Assembly (NCBI GenBank): GCA_934169725.1
Contig: CAKPOF010000009.1
Coordinates: 1 to 43,919 of the forward strand
Direction: 5' to 3'
DNA: 43,919 nucleotides
Source: an uncultured Clostridia bacterium
GTDB lineage: Bacteria > Bacillota > Clostridia > TANB77 > CAG-508
Part shown: in pieces, positions 33,603 to 42,021 of the stretch
Layout: the number at the start of each line of letters is the position of its first letter
Numbering within the stretch: the stretch's first letter is position 1
Program-made: the position numbers and the translations under genes
The notes under the pieces: generated by a model
Databases searched by the model: none
Seen by the model: the letters and a program-made list of their open reading frames with translations, nothing else
Told to the model about the DNA's origin: nothing

Positions 33603-33788
33603 TTATGCATTTAATTTTTCTAAAACTTCTTCTACATCTATTCCATGAACATCACATGCTTCTTCAATTGTTTCCATTTGAGATGCTGGACATCCTAAAC
33701 AATGCATTCCAATATTTAATAAAATTTCTGCCTTTTCAGGAGCTACATTTAAAATTTCTCCTATTTTTGTATCTTTATTAAATTTCAT
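33603..33788 (-). CDS. DUF1858-domain protein
   Basis: The 61-aa protein (ATG at 33788 after GGAGGA) has the DUF1858 pattern: DTKIGEIL near the start, then NIGMHCLGCPASQMETIEEA and the C-terminal DVEEVLEKLN. The CxxC (CLGC) could bind metal or act as a redox pair. Such small proteins accompany hybrid-cluster and iron-sulfur proteins in anaerobes. A TTG at 33803 is in frame but overlaps the ribosome site. Confidence 0.9.
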   Translation of the reverse strand: MKFNKDTKIGEILNVAPEKAEILLNIGMHCLGCPASQMETIEEACDVHGIDVEEVLEKLNA

Positions 33789-33819
33789 TTTTAATTCCTC
33801 CAATCAAATAATATTTTAC

Positions 33820-33888
33820 CAATTTTACCATAAATTTTGTTAAAAGTATAGACAAATGCGAAAAAATATTGTATTATGGTAAAAATTG
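33820..33888. promoter_or_regulatory. Promoter of the secretion-like operon with TGGTAAAA operator candidates
   Basis: Plus-strand TAGACA (33849-33854) and TATTAT (33872-33877) are 17 bp apart and precede the 49-aa gene. TTTTACCA occurs twice in tandem at 33814-33830, and its inverse TGGTAAAA at 33877-33884. The arms CAATTTTACCATAA (33820-33833) and TTATGGTAAAAATTG (33874-33888) differ by one base and straddle the promoter. This interval also serves the divergent DUF1858 gene. Confidence 0.55.
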
Positions 33889-33903
33889 TAAGGTGGTGAT
33901 TAT

Positions 33904-34053
33904 ATTTTTACATTAGTAGATTTATTCTTTATATCTTTTATTATTTATCTTTTTATATTTTTATATTCAATATATTTATTTTTTTATACAAAATTATTTC
34001 ATAATGAACAAGGTTCCAAATTAAGATTAAAAGAAAAATTAAATAATAAATAA
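33904..34053 (+). CDS. 49-aa membrane protein, apparent ATT start
   Basis: AGGTGG (33891-33896) stands seven bases before an ATT codon that opens a frame FTLVDLFFISFIIYLFIFLY, followed by a second short hydrophobic part and a basic tail SKLRLKEKLNN. No ATG, GTG or TTG lies in this frame near the ribosome site. One long or two short membrane helices. It is the first gene after the operon promoter and ends 9 bp before the next ribosome site. Start codon and expression are uncertain; family unknown. Confidence 0.45.
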   Translation: MFTLVDLFFISFIIYLFIFLYSIYLFFYTKLFHNEQGSKLRLKEKLNNK

Positions 34054-34078
34054 AATATTTTTAGGAGGTGTTAAAGTT

Positions 34079-35773
34079 ATAATAAAATTTTTACTAAGTT
34101 TTTGTTTAACCATTATTTCTGTTTTTATTCATTTTATTTTTTTCAAAAAAATATATATTGCAGATGAATTAATTATAACCTATGGTTTTAAACCTTTTGA
34201 TATTTGTACACAAAATCCAAGTTTATGGTATTATATAAAATTGATTCACATCATTTCATATGCTTTCTCTAATTTTTTTATATCTTTTTTCTTTATATCA
34301 AAAATTTTTTCTTTATATATCAGTAAAAAAACTAATATTCATTGTCCTATAAAACATAATATCAATTCAGATTTACAATTATTGATAGGTTTTAATCCAT
34401 ATTCTAAATCATGTATATATATACCTGAAAATGGTCTTTATCAAAATTTTTTAATAACTGGTACCATAGGTTCTGGAAAAACTTCTTCTGCAATGTATCC
34501 TTTTACTCAACAATTTCTAAAATTTAATTCAGAACATAAAAATAAAATTTCAATGCTTATATTAGATGTAAAAGGTAATTTTTTTCTACAAGTAAAAAAA
34601 TTTTGTCAAAATTATAATTTATTATCTGATCTTATTATCATTGAACTTAATTCTAATGTTTATTATAACCCTTTACACAAACCTAATTTAAAACCACAAG
34701 TATTAGCAAATAGGCTTAAAACAATTCTTTTATTATTTTCGGAAAACAATACTGAATCTTATTGGTTAGATAAAGCTGAACAAATTTTAACAGAATCTAT
34801 TAAACTATGCAGATTTTATAATGATGGTTATGTAACCTTTACTGAGTTACATAAATTAATTACTAACCCTGATTATTACAAAGAAAAAATCCCTATTTTA
34901 AAAAAATTATTTTTAAATTCAAAATTTAAAAACAAAGAAATTTATGAATTAAATTCTTGTTTAGATTTTTTTCAAAATGAATTTGAATCTTTAGATACTA
35001 GAACTAGAGCAATTTTGATATCAGAAATTACTAGGATAACAAATATATTTGTTTCAGATTATGATGTAATGTCATGTTTTTGTTCTCCTAAAGAAAATTT
35101 AACTTTTACAGGTTTTAGTGAAATTTTAAAAAATGGAAAAATCGTTGTTTTAAATATAAATGTTTCTGAGTATAGTAATCTTGCAAAAATTATTGCTACA
35201 TATTTAAAATTAGATTTTCAATCAGAGGTATTATTTAATTTATCTCAAAATACAGTATATAAATCATGCTTTATATGTGATGAATATGATAAATATGCTA
35301 GTAAAACTGATGCTGAATTTTTTTCTTTAAGCAGAGAAGCAAAATGTATTAATATTGTAAGTACTCAAAGTTATTCTTCTTTGAAAAATGTATTAAAAGA
35401 TGAATCTTTTGTTCAAGTTATTATTCAAAATTTAATTAATAAAATTTGGTTCAGAACTGATGATATTTTTACTATAGAAGATGCTCAAAAACAGCTTGGT
35501 AAAGAGGAAAAAACAAAAATATCTAAAACTTTTTCTGAAAATGCTAAGGAAACCAAGTTTAATTATATTACAAATACTTTTAATTCGGAAAATTCAAGTA
35601 TTTCTGAATCTGTTAATACTTATACTCAAACAGATTATAAATATGATTTAAATTTTTTTACGCAAAATCTTGAAACCTTTTATGCTCTGTGTTTTTTATC
35701 AAATGGAAATAAAATATTACCACCTTGCAAAATACAAATGATACCTTATTTTAAAAATATTAATACACTTTAA
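34079..35773 (+). CDS. VirD4/TraG-type coupling ATPase (type IV secretion)
   Basis: The ATPase has Walker A GTIGSGKTSSAM and Walker B CFICDEYDKYASK, the latter with the TraG/VirD4 helical pattern LSREAKCINIVSTQSYSSL after it. The frame from a TTG at 34241 has no ribosome site and lacks the usual N-terminal anchor. Extending upstream in the same frame adds two membrane helices (FLLSFCLTIISVFIHFIFF and one around 34230-34320) and reaches an AGGAGGTG site at 34063-34070, where the codons are ATA ATA. So the real protein is about 564 aa with an unusual ATA start. Coupling proteins bring DNA-protein substrates to a type IV channel. Neighbours are VirB2-, VirB6- and VirB3-like. Confidence 0.8.
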   Translation: MIKFLLSFCLTIISVFIHFIFFKKIYIADELIITYGFKPFDICTQNPSLWYYIKLIHIISYAFSNFFISFFFISKIFSLYISKKTNIHCPIKHNINSDLQLLIGFNPYSKSCIYIPENGLYQNFLITGTIGSGKTSSAMYPFTQQFLKFNSEHKNKISMLILDVKGNFFLQVKKFCQNYNLLSDLIIIELNSNVYYNPLHKPNLKPQVLANRLKTILLLFSENNTESYWLDKAEQILTESIKLCRFYNDGYVTFTELHKLITNPDYYKEKIPILKKLFLNSKFKNKEIYELNSCLDFFQNEFESLDTRTRAILISEITRITNIFVSDYDVMSCFCSPKENLTFTGFSEILKNGKIVVLNINVSEYSNLAKIIATYLKLDFQSEVLFNLSQNTVYKSCFICDEYDKYASKTDAEFFSLSREAKCINIVSTQSYSSLKNVLKDESFVQVIIQNLINKIWFRTDDIFTIEDAQKQLGKEEKTKISKTFSENAKETKFNYITNTFNSENSSISESVNTYTQTDYKYDLNFFTQNLETFYALCFLSNGNKILPPCKIQMIPYFKNINTL

Positions 35774-35791
35774 TTTCTTGAAAGGAGTTTT

Positions 35792-36127
35792 ATGAAAAAT
35801 AACAAAATTATACATATTTATATTTCTATTTTTTTATTTGTTTTTATTGCATTTTTTAAATGTTCTTATGTTTTTGCATTAGGTGATCCTAAATTAATTA
35901 ATACAATAAATTCTGCTTTTGAAAGTATAGAAAAATGGATTTTAAAAATCTCTACCCCTGCAGCAGCCGTTGCTGTTGGTACCGGTGTATTTATGAAAAA
36001 ATTTAGTTTTGGCGATGAAGAAAAAATTAGAACTGGAAAAAAATTAGTAAAAGGTTCATTATTTTCTTATGCTTTTATTTTAGCAATAGACCTAATTTTA
36101 TCTGCTATAAAATCATTAATCGGTTAG
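35792..36127 (+). CDS. VirB2/TrbC-like pilin protein
   Basis: The 111-aa protein has a signal peptide likely cleaved after VFA (residue 29), then a mature part with two membrane helices around STPAAAVAVGTGVFM and LFSYAFILAIDLILSAI, separated by a basic loop (GDEEKIRTGKKLVKG). This is the layout of VirB2/TrbC pilins in Gram-positive type IV systems. AAGGAG precedes the ATG; the gene begins 18 bp after the coupling ATPase and 8 bp before the VirB6-like gene. Confidence 0.7.
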   Translation: MKNNKIIHIYISIFLFVFIAFFKCSYVFALGDPKLINTINSAFESIEKWILKISTPAAAVAVGTGVFMKKFSFGDEEKIRTGKKLVKGSLFSYAFILAIDLILSAIKSLIG

Positions 36128-36135
36128 GAGTTTTT

Positions 36136-37011
36136 ATGGAGCAATCACAAAATATTACTCAAATTATTATGGATACTATAAATACCATTTTTGAAAGTAT
36201 TTTTAATTCTATTGATAATCAATTATATTCTTTATTAGATAATTTAATATTTATAAATAAAAATATATTAAATGATTCTTATTTTCATGAAATTTTTGGT
36301 CAATCTTCATCTTCGGGTATTTTACTTATTTCCAACGCTTTTTTATTTGGATTCATTTTATATTATAGTATTAAATTTTTATTAGCTCATTTGACATATG
36401 AAAAAGTTGATAATCCATCTAGTTTTTTTATAAAAATGATTTTATATGGTATTTGTATGAATTCTTCATTTTTTATTATTTCATTTTTTTTAGATATTAT
36501 ATCAAATATTTCTTCATTTATTTGTAGTATAGGAGAAGATTTATTCCATCAAAAAATTTGCTTTGCAAGTTTAATATCTAATATAAATAATCAAATTTCC
36601 ATTAATTCTACTTCTTTAAATATCTTTACACTAAATGGTTTAATTAAAAGTACTTTGTCATTTTCATTGTTAAACTTAGTTTTTTCATATTCTCTAAGAT
36701 ATATATTAATAAAAATTTTTATTTTACTTACACCTTTTTCTTTTTTATCTTTGATTCTTACAAATACCAATTGGTTTTTTAAGTCTTGGTTAAAAAATTT
36801 ATTTTCTCTTCTTTTTATCCAAATTTTTGTATCACTTATACTTCTTTTAATTTTTTCAACTAATTTTTCAAGTTCTAATCTTTTTAATAAATGTATATGT
36901 ATTGGTGGTATTTATGCACTTATTAAAGCCAATTCAATAATTCGAGATTTCATCGGTGGACTTTCCACAACTATTTCACAATCTGTGAATAACTTTATGA
37001 AAATTAAATAG
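36136..37011 (+). CDS. VirB6/TrbL-like polytopic membrane protein
   Basis: The 291-aa protein has five or six membrane helices (about residues 60-82, 97-120, 175-205, 225-245 and 255-275) after a short amphipathic N-terminus. That N-terminus reads ITQIIMDTINTIFESIFNSI, a pattern common in Gram-positive VirB6/TrbL-like channel proteins. The near-C-terminal GGIYALIKANSIIRDFIGG also fits. It would form the inner channel of the secretion system. TAGGAG precedes the ATG and the gene is tightly spaced with its neighbours. Confidence 0.7.
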   Translation: MEQSQNITQIIMDTINTIFESIFNSIDNQLYSLLDNLIFINKNILNDSYFHEIFGQSSSSGILLISNAFLFGFILYYSIKFLLAHLTYEKVDNPSSFFIKMILYGICMNSSFFIISFFLDIISNISSFICSIGEDLFHQKICFASLISNINNQISINSTSLNIFTLNGLIKSTLSFSLLNLVFSYSLRYILIKIFILLTPFSFLSLILTNTNWFFKSWLKNLFSLLFIQIFVSLILLLIFSTNFSSSNLFNKCICIGGIYALIKANSIIRDFIGGLSTTISQSVNNFMKIK

Positions 37012-37023
37012 ATAGGAGGGTTT

Positions 37024-37320
37024 ATGAAATTTATTTTTCCTCAAAATTATAATTTTAAAAATAAAATCTTGGGCATTATAGATTATTCTGTAGCCATATT
37101 TAATATATTATGGGATTTATTTATTATATTTTTATTACATTTTATATTTTCTGACATTACTCTTAAAATTATCTTTCTCATAATTTTTGGTTTTCCTGTT
37201 CTTTTGCTTAGTATATCTGGTATTCATGGGGAAAATTTAATATATATTCTAATATATTTTTTTAAATTTCTTTTTAAACAAAAAATAATTTTTTATACAA
37301 AAACTAATAAAATAAGATAA
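37024..37320 (+). CDS. PrgI/VirB3-like two-helix membrane protein
   Basis: The 98-aa protein starts MKFIFPQNYNFKNKILGIID, then has two hydrophobic helices (about 26-46 and 49-68) and a basic C-terminal end. Position after the VirB6-like gene and the IFPQNY start fit PrgI/VirB3-like proteins of Gram-positive conjugation systems, which sit beside the VirB4 ATPase. Here no VirB4 gene follows; a terminator comes directly after the stop. AGGAGG precedes the ATG. Confidence 0.6.
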   Translation: MKFIFPQNYNFKNKILGIIDYSVAIFNILWDLFIIFLLHFIFSDITLKIIFLIIFGFPVLLLSISGIHGENLIYILIYFFKFLFKQKIIFYTKTNKIR

Positions 37321-37323
37321 TTA

Positions 37324-37354
37324 AAAATATTTTTATTATAAAAATATTTTTATT
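37324..37354 (+). terminator. Terminator of the secretion-like operon
   Basis: AAAAATATTTTTA / TAAAAATATTTTT stem, four bases after the stop of the PrgI-like gene. Stem is all A-T, so strength is uncertain. Confidence 0.5.
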
Positions 37355-37367
37355 TGTTAAATTCTCC

Positions 37368-37396
37368 TTGAATTTTTTGTTTGAAAAAGATATAAT
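37368..37396 (+). promoter_or_regulatory. Promoter of dnaD-dnaI
   Basis: TTGAAT (37368-37373) and TATAAT (37391-37396), 17 bp apart. An 11-bp inverted repeat, AAATTCTCCTT at 37359-37369 and AAGGAGAATTT at 37430-37440, spans the promoter and includes the ribosome site. Confidence 0.6.
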
Positions 37397-37442
37397 TTAT
37401 TTTACAAAAACGTATAAAATTATATTGTGAAGGAGAATTTTT

Positions 37443-38429
37443 ATGAAATTAGAACAAAATGAAAAAATGCTTTTGTTTTCAGAAACAATGATTCCAGATG
37501 TATTTTTTTCTGATTATTTATCACAATTACCAGGTGATTATTTAAAAATTTATTTATATATAATCTTTTTATCTAAATATAAAAAAGATATAAAAGTAAA
37601 TGATTTATCTAAAAAATTAAATATTCCATTAAAAACTATTAGTGATGGATTTAAATTTTTAGAAGCAAATAAATTAATAACAAAAAAATCAACTGGTTAT
37701 ATTATTGTTGATATACAAGAAGCTACTCTTCATGAATTATATTCTCCAAATCTTACTATGTCAAAAGAAAAAGTTTCTCAAAATGCTAAAAATCAATCAC
37801 GTTCAAAAGCAATAGAACATATAAATAATATGTATTTTCAAGGCATCATGAGCCCATCATGGTATAATGATATAGATATTTGGTTCAGAAAATATAACTT
37901 TGATGAACAAGTTATGATTGCACTTTTTGATTATTGTTATAATAGAAGTGCTATGCACAAAAACTATGTACAAACTGTTGCAGAGGCTTGGGCTTCCAAT
38001 AAAATTCAAACATGGAATGATTTAGATAAATATTATGAAAAACAAGAAAAACTAAGTATCTTAAAAAAATCTATATCTAAAAAACTTGGAAAACGCGGAA
38101 ATTTAACTCAATATGAAGAAGCTTATATTGAAAATTGGGTTTTAAATTTTGGATATGATATGGATATTATTGAAATTGCCCTAAGACGTACAACGCTTAA
38201 ACAATCTCCTACTTTTGAATATATAAATACAATTATAACAGATTGGCATGATCGAAATTTAAAAACACCTGCTGAAGTTAACGCATTTATAGAACAAAGA
38301 AAAAAATTAAATAAAGAAACTAAAACATTAAAATCTCAGGTAAAAAAAGCTAACTACGAACAACGAAAATATGATAATCTAGACTTTTTATATGCTAATA
38401 AACCTAATAAGGAGGATTACATTGACTAA
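37443..38429 (+). CDS. dnaD: DnaD-domain primosome protein
   Basis: The 328-aa protein has an N-terminal winged-helix region (about 30-90: NDLSKKLNIPLKTISDGFKF) and two DnaD/DnaB2 domains. The first (about 125-200) ends in NYVQTVAEAWASNKIQTW and the second (about 215-290) in EYINTIITDWHDRNLKTP; both are the usual ending of this domain. DnaD-type proteins recruit the helicase and its loader to the origin and to stalled forks. The gene overlaps the dnaI start by 8 bp, so the two are translationally coupled. AAGGAG precedes the ATG. Confidence 0.85.
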   Translation: MKLEQNEKMLLFSETMIPDVFFSDYLSQLPGDYLKIYLYIIFLSKYKKDIKVNDLSKKLNIPLKTISDGFKFLEANKLITKKSTGYIIVDIQEATLHELYSPNLTMSKEKVSQNAKNQSRSKAIEHINNMYFQGIMSPSWYNDIDIWFRKYNFDEQVMIALFDYCYNRSAMHKNYVQTVAEAWASNKIQTWNDLDKYYEKQEKLSILKKSISKKLGKRGNLTQYEEAYIENWVLNFGYDMDIIEIALRRTTLKQSPTFEYINTIITDWHDRNLKTPAEVNAFIEQRKKLNKETKTLKSQVKKANYEQRKYDNLDFLYANKPNKEDYID

Positions 38430-39427
38430 TGAATTATTAAATTCTTTATTAAAAGAATATGAGCAAAAAAAACTAAAAGCAGAAATAGAATCAGATAATA
38501 ATAAGGAAATTTTATATAAAAAAGTCCCAAAATTAAGAGATATAGAAAATAATATTAATCAACTAGCTATTTCTACTACAAAAAATATTTTAAAAAATAA
38601 TAATTACTCTTTAGATTCCTTAACTAAAGAAATAGCTATATTAAAAAAAGAAAAAGAAAAAATCCTTAAGGAAAATAATATAGACCCATTATATTTATTA
38701 CCTAAGTATGAATGTACTTTATGTAAGGATACAGGATATATCCATACCAAAAATTATCAAACTGAAATGTGTAGTTGTTTAAAACAAAAATTATTAGATA
38801 TTTCTTTTAATAAATCTAATATGTCAAATTTAGATAAAGAAAATTTTTCTACTTTTAATGAAAAGCTTTTCTCTAATGAAATAAATTTTGATAGTTTTGG
38901 CGTTAACTTTTCTCCTAGAGATAATATTGTTAAAATAAAAAATAAATCTTTAGAATTTGTTAAAAATTTTGATAATCCATCTTATAAAAATTTATTATTT
39001 ACTGGTAATACAGGTTTACGGAAAAACTTTTTTATCAAATTGTATTGCTAATGAAATATTAAAAAACGGAAAAACTGTACTTTATCAAACAGCACCTGTT
39101 TTATTAGAAAATATTATAGATTATAAAATGAGTAAACAAAAATCAAATTTAGAAAATATTAATAAATCTGTTTTAGAGGCTGACTTATTAATTATTGATG
39201 ATCTTGGAACAGAAACTTTAAATAGTATGAAACTAAGTGAATTATTTACAATAATTAATACAAGAATTTTAAATTTAAACCATAAAGTAACAAAAACAAT
39301 TATTTCTACAAATTTAAATATTAAAGAAATATTTGAAAAATATGAAGAAAGAATTGGTTCTAGAATTGCAGGATATTATGATATTTACTATTTTTTCGGA
39401 AATGATATTCGTTTTATAAATAACTAA
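38422..39427 (+). pseudogene. dnaI: Helicase loader DnaI/DnaC, frameshifted in Walker A
   Basis: A TTG at 38422 after GGAGG is the start. The first frame (to 39051) holds the N-terminal helices and the DnaI zinc-binding cysteines (ECTLCKDTGY, MCSCL), then TGNTGLRKNF, a corrupted P-loop. The second frame continues as TFLSNCIANEILKNGKTVLY, Walker B LLIIDDLGTE and sensor IISTNLN to the end. Removing one C at about 39020 (TTACGG to TTAGG) restores TGNTGLGKTFLSNC and a protein of about 335 aa. The loader is normally essential, so a sequencing error is the simplest explanation; a real insertion would destroy ATP binding. Confidence 0.85.
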
Positions 39428-39430
39428 CTA

Positions 39431-39472
39431 AAAAAATCTCAAATTATTAAATAGAATAATTTGAGATTTTTT
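39431..39472. terminator. Bidirectional terminator between dnaI and gyrA
   Basis: The 18-bp perfect stem AAAAAATCTCAAATTATT and its complement, loop AAATAG, T run on both strands, between converging genes. Confidence 0.9.
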
Positions 39473-39481
39473 TGTCATATT

Positions 39482-41938
39482 TTAATTTTGTGTATCGTTA
39501 AGCTCTGGTGTTAAAGTTTCCATACTAACAACTCTTCCTCCATCATTAGTTCTCATTAATGTAACTCCTTGTGTTGATCTTCCTAAAACACTTATATCCT
39601 TAACTTTAATTCTGATAATTGTTCCTTTGTCTGTTATTAGCATTACATCATCTTCCTCTGTTGCTATTCTTACACCTACTAATTTTCCCGTTTTAGGTGT
39701 AATTTTATATGTAATTACTCCTTTTCCACCTCTAATTTGTACTCTATATTCATCTAATTCAGTTCTTTTACCAAATCCATTTTCAGTAATAGCTAATAGG
39801 GTTGCTTTATCACCTGCAATAACAGATTCCATTCCAATTACTTCGTCTTCTTCATCTAATCTTATTCCAATAACACCTTGTGACACTCTTCCAATTGGAC
39901 GTACATCTTTTTCATCAAAAGTAATACACATACCATTTCTAGTAACCAATAAGACGTTATCTTCACCATCCGTTAATCTTACAGTTATTAATTCGTCATC
40001 TTCTTTTAACGTAATACCTTGTAATCCAGTCTTTCTAGTTGAATCATATTCTTTTAATGCTGTTTTCTTTATTAATCCATTTTTTGTTGCCATTAATAAA
40101 TATTTTCCATCAGCAAAATTTTGAATAGGTATAACAGCTGAAACTTTTTCTCCAGCATCCAAACTTAAAAGATTTACAATTGCTGTTCCCTTAGCAGTTC
40201 TTCCTGCTTCTGGGATTTCATATCCTCTTAAACGATATAATTTTCCTTTATTAGTAAAGAATAAAATTGTATCATGAGTTGAAGCTGTAAATATTTGTTT
40301 TACAAAATCATCCTCTCTTGTTGCAATTCCAGTAATACCTTTTCCACCACGTTTTTGACTTCTATATGTATCAATTGGCATTCTTTTTATATATCCAAAA
40401 TGTGTTAGGGCCACAACTGTTTGCTCTTCTTTTATTAAATCATCTAAATCAATTTCACCTTCTGCAGCAACAATTTTAGTTTTTCTTTCATCTCCAAATT
40501 TTTCTTTAATCTCTAACAACTCTTCTTTTATTATTTCAAATACCAATTTTTCGCTATTTAATATATCTCTTAAATGTGCTATTAAAGCCATTAACTGATT
40601 ATACTCTTCTTCAATTTTTTCTCTTTGCAAACCAGATAATGTTTTTAATCTCATATCAAGAATTGCTTGTGCTTGAATATCTGATAAACCAAATCTTTCC
40701 ATCAATCTTTCTTTTGCATCATCATATGAATTTCTGATTATTTCAATAACTTCATCTATATTATCCAAAGCTATTTTCAATCCTTCTAATATGTGTGCTC
40801 TTGCTAATGCTTTATCTAATTCAAATTGTGTTCTTCTTAAGATTACATTTTTTCTGTGATCTATATAACAATCTAAACATTGTCTTAGAGTCAAAACTTT
40901 TGGTACTCCATTTACTAGTGCTAACATAATAATTCCAAAAGTAGTTTGCATTTGTGTATGTTTAAATAATTGATTTAAAACAACTTGTGGATTAGCATCT
41001 CTTTTTAATTCTATTACAACTCTTACTCTATCTTTTCTATCAGATTCATCTCTGCACTCTGAAATTCCTTCAACCTTTTTTTCCTTAGATAAATCAGAAA
41101 TTGTTTTTATTAAATTAGCCTTGTTTACTTGATATGGTAATGAAGAAACAATAATTCTTTGCTTATTACCACTCATTTCTTCTATTTCTGTTTCTGCTCT
41201 TAATGTTATTTTTCCTCTACCTGTCTTATAAGCTTGCTTGATTCCTTCTATTCCTAAAATGATACCTTCTGTTGGAAAATCTGGACCTTTTATAACCCCC
41301 ATTAAATCTTCGTCTGTAACTTCATCTTCATCAATTATTTTTATAATTCCATTAATTACTTCTGTCAAATTATGTGGTGGTATATTCGTCGCCATACCTA
41401 CGGCAATACCAGAAGAACCATTTACTAATAAAGCTGGTATTCTTGCTGGCAAAACTGTTGGCTCTTGTAATCTATCATCATAGTTAGGCATAAAATCAAC
41501 TGTATTTTTTTCAATATCTGTTAACATATATTCAGAAATTTTAGACATTCTTGCTTCTGTATACCTCATAGCCGCAGCACCATCACCGTCAACAGAACCA
41601 AAGTTACCATGTCCATCAATTAACATATATCTCATAGAAAAATCTTGTGCTAATCTAACCATAGCATCATAAACAGAACTATCTCCATGAGGATGATATC
41701 TACCTAAAACAGAACCTACAGTATTTGCACACTTTCTATATGGTTTATCTGAAGTAATTCCATCTTCATGCATTGCATATAAAATTCTTCTGTGAACAGG
41801 TTTTAAACCATCTCTAACATCTGGAAGTGCACGAGAAACAATAACACTCATGGCATAATCAATATATGCTTCTCTCATTTCTTTTTCGATGTCTTTTTCT
41901 ATTATTTTTCCGTCTTTTCTTTCTGGTCTTTCTTCCAT
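39482..41938 (-). CDS. gyrA: DNA gyrase subunit A
   Basis: The 818-aa protein is full length. The catalytic tyrosine is Y126 in AAAMRYTEAR. The quinolone-determining region reads GRYHPHGDSSVYDAMVRLAQ, with Ser87 and Asp91 at the places of E. coli Ser83 and Asp87, so no classic resistance change is seen. The C-terminal beta-pinwheel (about 505-805) has the GyrA box QKRGGKGI. GyrA cuts and rejoins DNA to add negative supercoils with GyrB; gyrB is not in this window. An own promoter and a ribosome site AAAGGAAAAGAGGG are visible. Confidence 0.97.
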   Translation of the reverse strand: MEERPERKDGKIIEKDIEKEMREAYIDYAMSVIVSRALPDVRDGLKPVHRRILYAMHEDGITSDKPYRKCANTVGSVLGRYHPHGDSSVYDAMVRLAQDFSMRYMLIDGHGNFGSVDGDGAAAMRYTEARMSKISEYMLTDIEKNTVDFMPNYDDRLQEPTVLPARIPALLVNGSSGIAVGMATNIPPHNLTEVINGIIKIIDEDEVTDEDLMGVIKGPDFPTEGIILGIEGIKQAYKTGRGKITLRAETEIEEMSGNKQRIIVSSLPYQVNKANLIKTISDLSKEKKVEGISECRDESDRKDRVRVVIELKRDANPQVVLNQLFKHTQMQTTFGIIMLALVNGVPKVLTLRQCLDCYIDHRKNVILRRTQFELDKALARAHILEGLKIALDNIDEVIEIIRNSYDDAKERLMERFGLSDIQAQAILDMRLKTLSGLQREKIEEEYNQLMALIAHLRDILNSEKLVFEIIKEELLEIKEKFGDERKTKIVAAEGEIDLDDLIKEEQTVVALTHFGYIKRMPIDTYRSQKRGGKGITGIATREDDFVKQIFTASTHDTILFFTNKGKLYRLRGYEIPEAGRTAKGTAIVNLLSLDAGEKVSAVIPIQNFADGKYLLMATKNGLIKKTALKEYDSTRKTGLQGITLKEDDELITVRLTDGEDNVLLVTRNGMCITFDEKDVRPIGRVSQGVIGIRLDEEDEVIGMESVIAGDKATLLAITENGFGKRTELDEYRVQIRGGKGVITYKITPKTGKLVGVRIATEEDDVMLITDKGTIIRIKVKDISVLGRSTQGVTLMRTNDGGRVVSMETLTPELNDTQN

Positions 41939-41974
41939 TGTTTTCCCTCTTTTCCTTTATATTTCTACAGTTGT

Positions 41975-42003
41975 ATTATACTAAAACAACGAATATTTTG
42001 CAA
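41975..42003 (-). promoter_or_regulatory. Promoter of gyrA
   Basis: Minus-strand TTGCAA (41998-42003) and TATAAT (41975-41980), 17 bp apart, about 40 bp before the gyrA start. Confidence 0.7.
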
Positions 42004-42021
42004 GTAGAATTAAATTTTATT

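Noticed and set aside
38990..39060. Programmed frameshift in dnaI
   Set aside because: The shift must occur inside the Walker A glycine codon to give GLGKT; the nearby A and T runs come after the damaged residues, so slippage there would not restore the motif.
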